Shown: piece by piece, positions 47,757 through 58,185 of the stretch
Numbering within the stretch: the first letter of the stretch is position 1
Layout of the letters: every line of letters begins with the position of its first letter
Source of the DNA: Talinum fruticosum
Lineage: Eukaryota; Streptophyta; Magnoliopsida; Caryophyllales; Talinaceae
DNA length: 64,000 nt
Direction: 5' to 3'
Assembly: GCA_021018815.1 (NCBI GenBank)
Contig: JAITYX010000004.1
Coordinates: 4,715,501 to 4,779,500 of the forward strand
Position numbers and translations under genes: made by a program
The notes under the pieces: generated by a model
What the model was told of the DNA's origin: nothing
The model's database searches: none
The model's input: the letters and a program-made list of their open reading frames with translations, nothing else

Positions 47757-48015
47757 CAGCGCAAAAATTTGAGTACGGGTTAAAATTGGGTTGGACAAAT
47801 TGGTTATCGGATAAAGTTTTTTGCCCGATATCCGTTTTTTTTTGCTCGGACCAATTCGGACAAGCGTAAATTCATGTTAAAATTGGATTCGGACAACAAA
47901 AATAAGAAAATTTTATGTCCGAATTTAAAATTCAGTCAAAAATAATATCCGGAAGCGGTTTTTCTGGGTCGGACAAATTCAAATAATTGGATTGAACGAA
48001 ATTTTGCCAACGCTG
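47757..48015 (-). mobile_element. hAT-type MITE, 259 bp, copy 2
   Basis: A perfect 8-bp duplication CAAGAGAG flanks it (47749-47756 and 48016-48023). The ends start CAGCG on both strands (CAGCGCAAAAATTTGA and CAGCGTTGGCAAAATTTCG). Its complement aligns with the 251-bp element at 6549-6799. It sits between tRNA-Leu and the MATE gene. Confidence 0.88.
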
Positions 48016-48438
48016 CAAGAGAGTTATATTGAACAAGAAACGTATTCCAAATTTGCAGCAAAATTTGCAGGACTGATACAGCTGGGTTTTCAGAAGCACA
48101 AGATTGGTACTAAAAGCTAAAATGCAAAAATTACAAAAGGGAAGAGCACTAGGGGCATTTTCCCCACAAACTTTGCTTGAGTGACTATACTTGTAATCAA
48201 TATGCCCTTTATGCATTAGGCTTCATATGGTATAATTTTTCAAGATGGCTAAAAGCACTCAGAAGAATGACGCAGCAGGTTTAGATCTATACTGTCATGT
48301 TGAAGAACTTGATTTTTCGATGGCGAAAATTTAATGATATTTGCTATCGTTTTGAGCCATAAGATCCAATAACCATCAGATTTAGATGGAGCGTGAAGCA
48401 GAGCAAGCAATGGCTGATACTGAAACATCTGTAGCTAA

Positions 48439-51400
48439 TCACCCAATCTTGTCAGTTGGGATATCCTGACCTCCCCACTTTCTCATCCGGTTGGTCGTTT
48501 CCTCCACCTGTGTCAAAGTTACCTTCTTTATCATTTTTGAATGGTGATTTTTGTGCATGACAATGCAAAACTCTCTATTTGTTCACTACAGGTACAACAA
48601 TAGAAAAGACCTAATGCAAAGGTGGACCCTAGTACACAGGTTGTTTGGATCGGGCTCCAGAAGTGGAGCTAATTTAGGGTAGGGCAAGAGCAGGTGTACC
48701 ATTTTCAAATATGTTCATTTGAGACTGTGTTGACAGTTGGGTATGCAGTGTTTTGGGTTAGGTTAGGTTGATTATGAGCTAGGTTCCAAGTGAATATCAG
48801 ATGGGTTCAACACGGGATCAAGTTCATGCTAAATCACTTCATTGGCATTCATGACCTATTGAACATTGTTCGTGATTATACATTAGGTCATACCCTACTA
48901 AGTAGGGGGTGCCTATGTTCTCCATCTTACCACTCAAGAACAGGGTCCTTTTAGGTAAGGGTAATTGTCATCTTAATTAGGCAAACATCAGTAAATCACA
49001 CAGTTCTGGCTCAGGCTTTTGGCATTCAAGTTGAGATCATATAATGCTATTTGGTTCGTTCACCCTTTGGATCAAAGTGAGCAGTTGAAGAGCATACATT
49101 AAGCATTCATGTCAAACCGAACTCTCGGAATCAAAGTGAGCAGTTGAAGAGCATACATACCTCTTTATTCCAATTTGTCCGGTAGAGAACAAACAATAGC
49201 ATCAATGTCTGAAGTGCAATTCCAGCTATCAAGCCACCCCAAATGCCCTATAATCACAGAAACTGTAATTCAGAAGCCGGCAAAAAATTTGATAAAAGCT
49301 TACAAGCTCAAAGGAAAAGGGAGTTACAAGTACCATGACTCCAAAATGTGCCACATAGCCAAGTAAGAATCCAAGAGGAATCCCAAACACATAATAGGAC
49401 CCAAGGTTTATATAGGCCACTAGAGCTTGCCATCCACCTCCAACAGCAACACCTGTGGAGAAACGCACATTGAACCAATATCTTGAATCAAGAAACCAGT
49501 AGTGTTAGCTGGTGGTTCTGTCTTGGCTGAGCCAAATTTAGCTAGGTTCTATGCACAAGTATTCAGGGATGATCCGAGTTGGGCTAAATTGACTCAGCCC
49601 CTGGACTAGCTTAGACTAGTTTACTTAGTTCAATTGGGCTAATCCATCATCCATGTGTTTTTCGCCTTATTTTTAATTAATATCATATGCCTAAATTAGG
49701 CCAAAGCAAGTCATAGTCATACTTGAGAACGTATCTACTCCGTTTAGTTTGTTCAACATGGTGAAGAAATCTGGGCTTGCAGCTGATCATATAAAGGAAA
49801 ATCGAGAAAATAGAACCTACAGTGCAGAGAGGCTAATACCACTTACCTGATATGACAGGCTGAACACTGTTAAGAACCATGGTGATACCAAGGAGCCAAG
49901 CTAGATGGGACACTGCTTGCTGCAACTCCTTGCTGTTGGTGAAAATTACAGCAAAATAGTCTCTAGCAATGAGGATAAGGGCCATGCATACTAGGCCAAT
50001 GAGGAGAGACTGAAAAACTGTGGTATACACACTGTATTTGGCTGCTCTTGGACGCCCCAATCCAAGCTCATTTGACACTCGGACGCTAGAAGTGAAGAAA
50101 GAAGACATCACTTAACAAAGTAGCTCCGCAAACATGAGCCTATAGCATAGGCACAACAGAGAATTTGCAAGGACTACATACCTTATAGCAGCATTTATGC
50201 CGATGAATATCATGGCTTGGAACCCATTCACATTTGTACTGAAATGGAAGTGAAGGAATTGCATTAGTGACTGCTTTTTCCAAAAACAAAGCCCCCCCGG
50301 CAGTTTGATGAAGGACATGGTAAACCCAACGAGACCAAACTTGGTGATGGTGAGACGCCAGTAATGACCAAAACTTGAAATGTTTCTTGTGAGAATAATT
50401 CTCTAAACAAAAGTCAGTGACATGACTCCAAGTAAGTTGCCAATTAACTATAATCAAGTTCATATCCAACCTGATGCGATATATTGTGGACCTGAAAGTT
50501 TCCCGAACCCAATCCGTTCACAATTCATAAAGGTGATAGACAGTTATCCAAACTCACCAGATAGACAGAGACCCAACAGCGATGACAGCATTGTCAAGGT
50601 GACCAGCAAGAAGGGTTATGCTCATCATGTACCAAACCTCAAGGCAAAGCATCAAAGCAGAAGCAAATGAAAGCCTAACAAATGCCCATAGCTCCTTAAA
50701 AGCAGCCGTTGAGAACCCCAACCAAGCATCTTTGCACCAGCCAAAGACATAAACCACCTGGGCAATTGCAATCCCCCAGTTTGTGATGTTAAAGGCAGCT
50801 GCAGCACCAAACAGACCCCACCCAAATACCGGGATGAAAAGCCATAGCATCAAAATGTGGGTTATCAGAGCTATGAACCCAATCCATGCCATTATATCAA
50901 CCTTGCTCTGAGCCTGCAGGAACTTCTGAGTAGGAAAATTAATGGCAAGGGGAAACAAAGTAGGGATGATCATAATGGTGAACTTTCCTGCAAGGTTGGC
51001 TATCTCGGGGTCCTGGCCTAGAAGCTTAAGAAGCGGTCCAGAGAAGATGTACACTGGTAAGAGCACTAGACAGCTGAATGACAGGATTATCCATGAACGC
51101 TGCATGTAGATCCCGAGCATGTAGACTTGCCCAGCTCCAAATGCCTGACCACACAATGTCTCAAGTGCACTTCCCATACCAAGCTACAGTTTGTAACAAC
51201 AATTTTAGGCCACATTAGAAACTTCATTGATGGATGAAAATATGTTACAAACTTAGCCCTTGCAATGAGTTTCTCATAATTTTCATACACCTCTGATTCA
51301 TATATGAATTAAAAGAAATCTTTTTAATTTTAAAATCTGGTTCATAATGCACATAACATGTTAAAACATGATAATAACAATCTTTTTCAAATGAATCTGA

Positions 51401-52595
51401 AATAGTATACCTTGATTCAACATCCAAAGTTCAAACCAAGAAATAATCACCCACTCCCCCTTTGCACAAAAAAAATATGGAACAAATCCCAAATATGAAT
51501 CAATAAACCAATTACATTGAATATCATATCCTAGGGTGCAAATTAGCTAGAAGATCGAGAAATGTTTTTCAGAGACATCAATAAAATTGGAACGAAACAG
51601 AGGAGAAAGTAGTTGTACAGTTTATGCACAGTGGTAATCTAAGTACGAAAGGATCGATAACAACAATTATGGTCAGTACAAGTTTCTGTGCCGAGCTCAA
51701 ATGTGGGCCGATTTTGGTCAAACTGAGTTCAAGCTAAGCATTGACTAAGACGAGTTAGAGCTACAGAGTCTTTTTCTTGTATGATTTGAATTTTTATCAA
51801 CCTCATTTAAAAGTTTATAAACTTTTAAATTTTATTTAACATACTTTAAAAACCCAAACTCAAAGTCAAAATGACCAAGAATGAGTTCAAAACAGACTCT
51901 TTTCTCTAAGAGCCTGTTCGAATTAGCGTTTATAAAAGCGTTTTTAACCGCTAACCGCTAATAACCGCTCATAATCTGCTCATAAACGCTCATAACCGCT
52001 AATAACCGCTCATAAACGCTAATAACCGCTCATAACCGCTCATGGGTGTGTTCGGCGAGTAGCGTTTGAGGTAGTGATTAGTGTTTTGGAGGATGTAAAA
52101 CACTACTTATCTAAAAATGTAAGTGTTCGGCAAAGTAGTGTTTGACATAGTGGGTAGAGTTTTAGGTAGTGTTTTCGAAAAGCTACTCAAAGTAACGTTT
52201 TCAAAAACACTACCTAGTGTTTGCACATAATTTCCAAAATTCTCCTTTTTATTTTCTAAAATCTTTTATCAATTATGTCCTTTTAAGTCATTTTATATAA
52301 ATCTGCTACTTAAACGAGCTACTATTACCGAACACACTTATCTCAAATCACCGAGTTAAACATCTAACCACTAACCACTAGTCAATAACGACTAATCGCT
52401 AATAAAGCAACTAATGACTACTAAAACAGACTAATCACTACTAAAACAGCTAATTTTACCGAACACGCCCCATAAACGCTATAACGACTTATAGCGACTC
52501 ATAACGACTAGTTATAACCGCTATAACTGACTATCTACTATAACGACTAATAAACTCATATTAATAATAATAATAATAATAATTATTATTATTAC

Positions 52596-52630
<35 letters not shown>

Positions 52631-52865
52631 TAATTATATTATTATTATTATTAGTAATAATAATTATTATTATAATTATTTAATTATATTATTATTATTA
52701 TTATTATTATTATCATTATTAAGAAAAAAATTATCATTATTATTACTAATATTATAACTCGTAATTATTATTTTTATTATCATTATCGTCGTTGTAACTT
52801 CTTATTATAATAGTACTACTACTAGTACTCCATGACATAATAATAATAATAATATTAATACATTA

Positions 52866-52915
<50 letters not shown>

Positions 52916-53284
52916 GGTACTACTACTAGTACTATTATTATTATAATTATAATAATAATTATTACTATTACTATTTTTAGTATTATTATTACTACTACTT
53001 CTACTATTATTACTATGATTATTGCAATATTAATAATAATAATAATAATTATTATTATTATTATTGTTGTTGTTGTTGTTATTGCTAAAAAATATTATTA
53101 TATTTTAAAATTTTAGTAATATCATTACTATAATTATTATTGTTATGATTATCATCGACATTGTAACTTGTTATTATAATGATCTTCATTGTCATCGTTA
53201 TAATACTCTTTCGACAATTTCATAACAATAATAATAATATCAATAATGATAATAATAATAATAAAATAATAATAATAACAATAA

Positions 53285-53319
<35 letters not shown>

Positions 53320-53365
53320 TAATAATAACAATAAAATAATAATAATAATAAAATACAAATAAAAA

Positions 53366-53398
<33 letters not shown>

Positions 53399-53904
53399 AA
53401 AGTCAATTATTTAATATTATTATTACTTATTATAACAGGTTATAACCATTTCATAGCTTAGTATAGCAGCTTATAACCGCTATACAATCCATAACAACTA
53501 TAACCGCTAATTATAACATTCATAACAGTACATGTAACATTTCATAACAGTTCATAAACGTTATAAACGCTATAACCGCTAGTTTTAACAATTTGAAACG
53601 AACAAGCTCCAAGAGACATAGAGATAGAGAGAGAGAGAGAGGAGACCATGAAGCCGAAGGAGAAGCTGCCAATGACGGAGAGAGAAATGGAGACGGCGGA
53701 GAGCTGAAGATCGCCGATGTGGCCGACGAAGATGTTGGTGAGAGAGTAAGTGGCGTATTGGCAGAGGATATTGAATACTATCGGCGTCGCTATCTTCCAA
53801 AGCTTCACCGTCTCTCTCCAGAACACCCATGCTGCTTCCTCCACGCTCCTCACCGGCGCGTAGTCCTCCTCCCCCGGCTTCAGCAGTGGCACCTCCGCCT
53901 CCAT
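48439..53904 (-). CDS. DTX35: MATE efflux transporter, DETOXIFICATION 33/34/35 group
   Basis: MATE proteins use ion gradients to export or sequester metabolites; Arabidopsis DTX35 (FFT) is a vacuolar member linked to flavonoids in flowers. Seven exons: 53904-53647, 51183-50558, 50238-50182, 50085-49847, 49452-49334, 49247-49161 and 48507-48439, giving 484 residues, the usual length. Family blocks in order are NIFVGHIGDLQLSAVSISLS, LGMGSALETLCGQAFGAGQV, YMQRSWII, AINFPTQKFLQAQSKV, INAAISVRVSNELGLGRPRA, VLNSVQPVISGVAVGGGWQ and YRTNWNKEVEE. The N-terminal tail MEAEVPLLKPGEEDYAPVRS is typical of this group. All junctions are GT-AG and the frame is open. The first intron is 2.46 kb and packed with repeats, unlike the other short introns. 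The exact member cannot be fixed without a phylogeny, and substrate is not inferable. Confidence 0.93.
52044..52470. mobile_element. Tourist-like MITE, 427 bp, nested inside the MATE intron repeat
   Basis: The ends are GGGTGTGTTCGG and, from the right end on the other strand, GGGCGTGTTCGG. CAT lies directly outside both ends (52041-52043, 52471-52473), a 3-bp duplication. Length, ends and internal words ('gtagtgtttt', 'taccgaacaca') match the 430-bp element at 2539-2968. The CATAACCGCT array resumes on both sides, so this insertion is younger than the array. Confidence 0.78.
52558..53402. repeat. Long imperfect ATT/AAT trinucleotide repeat
   Basis: About 840 bp consisting mostly of ATT and AAT runs, with blocks of opposite polarity facing each other (for example AAT runs at 52560-52630 and ATT runs at 52640-52720). 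It could form long hairpins. Open frames here (poly-Ile/Leu/Tyr) are artefacts. Confidence 0.9.
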
Positions 53905-56900
53905 TCTCTCTCTCTCTCTCTCCTCTTTGCTGAGTTTTAGGATAGATGACAGAGATTGGACGAGATGGATGAATTATGATTGAAGAAGGTGACTTGGTCA
54001 TGACTATCCATGAATTTTTCTCTCATTTTTTTATTTCTAAAAAGCCAAAAATTCATTTCTACAAAGTCAAAAAGTTCTTTTTGTTATTTTCTGAATCTTC
54101 ACACAGTATTATTCATATTTCTTGTCCCATAATAATATTGATATATTTTTTATTTTCATTTTCAAAATATATTCTTTTTTTTTATTGGTTGAAAAATCAA
54201 TTCAACCAAACTATTATTACCAAACAAATGCATTTAATAGTATTGTCGTGTGGTTCCATTATTTGACCATGAATATTAGATGGATGAAGTATTTCTAATG
54301 TTACGCAAATGTGTGGACGAGGATTAAATATAGTAATCTTATCTTCGAGTCATAGAGAACTAACTTTGTTCTATTATAAGTTTAAAAGTATTGGCTCCTA
54401 TTTTTTACAAATAAAATGAAGACTATATCTTTAAGTAAATAATTTGTTTTAATTTACTCTGATTCAAGTTGAAAAAATTTATCTAAACAATCTAAAGAGT
54501 TACTAATACCCTTGTAAGTTTGGGTTTTTAGGGTGATTTAAAATGAAACAAAAGATTTAGCAAAATAAATTTCAACCAAGATTTCTTTATTATTATAAAT
54601 TATATTATAATTACGGGTCATCATATATGATAATTTGTTTTGATTCGTAATTTTTAAAACTTATCCCCTATTTTCACACATGGTCTCTTTCATAAAAGAT
54701 CTGATTTTGAATCCCTAAAATGAGCCATATTACCGGATTTATAGTTTAGGATTCATAACACAAGTGTTGGATCTCGGTGTGATGGGCTCGTAGAATAGTA
54801 GTTTAAAAAATTGTTATTTCCTTCGGGAAATGAGGTCATTAATGGCTTATATAAAAAACTATGAGCCAAATATGTCACATTGAACAATAAACTTTTGTGG
54901 CTTACATTAATGGAGACTTTCATTTTCTGAAATATATAAATAAATAAAGAAAACCAACTTGCATGGACCTTACTCCATAAATTCCTTGTATTTGCATAAA
55001 TTACATTTGAGTACTCTTTTATTTACACTCAAACCATTCCTTTAGTGGAAAAGTCAATTATATCCTCCCCTCCATCTTTCCTCTCCATCGTCAGTTGCCA
55101 GTTCCCTCTCTCTCTTTAACTCTCTCCTAGGGGTGAGCGGTTACAGATGCACTATCCCAAAATAAGGAACCTTCACTTTACTATATTTGACCAGTTTCCG
55201 AATTTTAAGAATGTTACCTTTACCCTATTTGACCGTTTCCTAAATTTTAGGAACCTTACACGAACCTCGAGTTCAGGTTCAGAGTACTCTATTCACACCA
55301 TTATTCTTATGAAAAAAAACTTTAAACTCTTAAAAACTTAAAAACATCAACTCACGTTAATAATTTAATTAGCTAAAGTTCAACAAGTAAATAATTAAAT
55401 ACCACAATTTTTAGCAATTATTTACAAAATCAAAGTTGGTACTAGAAACAACGTTTTTAAAAGGGAATGTGATAAAAATTTTACAAAGTCTCTTCAAAAA
55501 CTAATACAAGCTGTCTCACGTTCATTAACTAAATTTAAATAAAAATAATGTAACCTTTAAATTTCCATTGCATCTTCAACATCAATAACTTATCCATCAT
55601 CATCAAGCAAGATCTATGAAGTATAAAATAAAATACTCTTTAAACGGTTCCGGGTTCGGATTCCATGATTTCATTTTAGAAACCTTACCCTTACCCGTTT
55701 GACCGATTCCTAAATTTTAGGAATCTTACTCTTACCCGTTTGACCAGGTTACAGTCCGATTCAGAGTACCCATAAGTCATGCTCACCCCTAATCTCTCCT
55801 GCCCCTCTGTCGGTTCCATCTCGCTCTCTCCTCCCCTCTATCTCTATCTGTCTCTCTCTCCTCCCCTATATGAATCTCTCTATTACACGTATTTCTCTAA
55901 AATAAATTATTTAAAATTTTTTTCTTCGGATAGAAAATTAATTATTTTTATCATAGATAATTTTTTTAAAATTTTTCAATGAAGAAATTATTTCACAATT
56001 TAAGTTTTACATTTATTATTCATTTCTATTTTTTTTATATATTTTCTTATTATAAATGAATTAATTTATTTTTGTATAAAAATATATTTATTTTTATGAT
56101 TTGATTTTAAATAAAATTTAAATTTTAATTAAAATTTTAATTTTAATTCATGATTATAAAATTTAAAATTTTAATTTTTTTAATTTAATTAAAATTATTT
56201 TGATTAGAAAAATATAAAAATATTATTTAAATTCTAAAACTTAATTACTCAACCCAAAATATTAAATTAATAAAGGTAAACATAGACAATCCTCTCAGAA
56301 TAACATAGATAATCTTAGCGGGATAACATAGATAGTAATCCGTGGTTAACTATAATGCTATCTCGGGATGAATGTCTATATTAACCGAGAGATCAAAATC
56401 AAATAAATTCAAGGTTATCCCGTCATGGATTTCCATATTTTTCTAATCAAAATAATTTTAATTGAAATAAAAAAATTAAAAATTAAAAATTAAAATTTTA
56501 TAATAGTGAATTAAAATTAAAATTTTATTTAAAATTAGATCATATGAAAAATAAGTTAATTTAATTATAATAAAAGAAATACATAATAATACTAAAAAGG
56601 AGAAATAAATAATAAAAATAAAATTTAAAATGTGCAATAATTTTTTATTGAAAAACTTTTAAAAAATTTTCTGTAAACAAATAATTTATTTTTTATCTAA
56701 AGAAAAAAATATAAATTTTTTAAAAAATATTATGTAAATTTCTCTTGTTAATACACATAATTTCATATTTATTTTTAGGTCAACACATATAAAGTTAAAT
56801 ATGATTCTAACTATTATAAGTATCTTATATTTAAGATTTAGTGTTTAGCTTTATGAATTTAATATTTCAGATTGAGAAATAAAGATTTAGGATTTAAACA

Positions 56901-57470
56901 ACATATATTTTTTCAATCAAAATATTTTAATTGAAATAAGAAAAATAAAATTTAAAAAATAAAATTTTATAATGTGAACTTAAAATTATAATTTTACTTG
57001 AAATTTAAATTTTGTTTAAAATTATTAGATCATAAAAATGAATACATTATTCTTCTTTATGTAAAAATAAGTTAATTTATTTATAACGAGAGAAATTCAT
57101 ATTGGTGTTATAAAAAAGAAACATAAATAAGAAAACTAAAATTTAAACATGAATAATTTTTTTATTAAAAAGTTTTAAGATATTATCTATAATATAAATA
57201 ATTAATTTTGTATCTAAAGGAAAAAAAAATTCTTTATAAAAATAATTCGATTTGAAAATTATAATTTCACTTCTCAAGGAGGGTAGCTTAAGTGTAAAAC
57301 AGAACACTAAACAGTCTAAACTTGTAAATATAAATTAAAATGGAACCGAGCTGTAAATCTCCCTAAAATTTAAATCAAAAATTAATTATTAAATTCCCAC
57401 TTTAATTCAAAATTATTACATGTGAGACTCAGCCAACGGTCAGTTGATTCATTCATAACGTCTCTCTGTC
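53905..57470. other. Intergenic region between divergent MATE and PATRONUS-like genes
   Basis: Very AT-rich, particularly 55900-57250. It contains one hAT-type element (55128-55791), listed separately. Otherwise no gene, RNA or bounded repeat was seen. The last 150 bp before the leader of the PATRONUS-like gene are rich in C and T. Confidence 0.55.
55128..55791. mobile_element. hAT-type non-autonomous element, 664 bp
   Basis: The inverted ends are TAGGGGTGAGC and GCTCACCCCTA. The flanks are CTCTCTCC (55120-55127) and ATCTCTCC (55792-55799), an 8-bp duplication with one difference. Near each end are related phrases such as 'ccgtttcctaaattttagga' and 'ccgattcctaaattttagga', so the interior also contains repeats. 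No transposase frame. Confidence 0.8.
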
Positions 57471-58185
57471 TCGTTTGCCACTCTCACTCGCACGCTCCAA
57501 CCTCCCTCCTCCCGATCGCTCTCTCTCTACCTCTCTCACGCTCAATCGCCGGTCGCCGACCGCCTTTCTACTGCTAACTCCCGCGCTTCCTGACCGCCGC
57601 CTACTCTGCCTGCCCGCCGCCGGATCTGAGAACAGGTGCTGCCAGAAACCCTAAACTTTTCGGCCCTTGTATGCAAACTTCGGTATATTTTTTGTTGCGT
57701 TTAGGGTAATTTGTTTGGGGGATATTGATTGCTACATGATTTCTCGTGTTTAGTGCTTTCAATTTGCGATTTCATGAAGTAAATTTTCTGGGCAAGTATT
57801 CATGGTCAAGGGAGTAAGAACCCTAGGTTTTCGGCCGTTTAATCGCAAGTTTGGGTTTGATTTTGCTCTCTTTTTGCAAACTTGATTTAGGTTTTTGGTT
57901 TTTACATATATAATCATGGTTTGGTGCTTTCAGTTTGCAGTTTTATGATTGATTTTTCCGGGCAATATTTTTCTTCCTAGAACCCTAATTTTCGGCCATA
58001 ATAATGTGAAATTGGGTCTCAATTCGTTCAAGTTGTTGCAAGTCAATTTGGGCTTTTGTTTCTGCAATATAATTTTCGTTGTTGTATGTTTATATTTGTG
58101 TGAATGTATTTGGGTTTTTGTAATCGGTTGATGCGCCTGCAGATTTGAAAGTAAGACATCTAAATTTCATCCAGAACCCAGCATT

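Larger units (their letters stand above)
51910..53608. repeat. Repeat-filled element in MATE intron 1 ('ATAACCGCT' units plus ATT/AAT expansion)
   Basis: The ends are inverted: GAGCCTGTTCGAATT on the left, and GAGCTTGTTCGTTTC from the right end on the other strand. Next to both ends lie degenerate units such as CATAACCGCT, AATAACCGCT and CATAAACGCT (51925-52042, 52471-52560, 53430-53580). The centre is a long ATT/AAT repeat. A 427-bp MITE is inserted in the left unit array. The end sequence links it to the element starting at 5774. No target duplication could be fixed. Confidence 0.65.

Noticed and set aside
52558..53402. CRISPR-like array or satellite gene in the ATT/AAT repeat
   Set aside because: There are no spacers and units are three bases; CRISPR is not expected in a plant nuclear genome.
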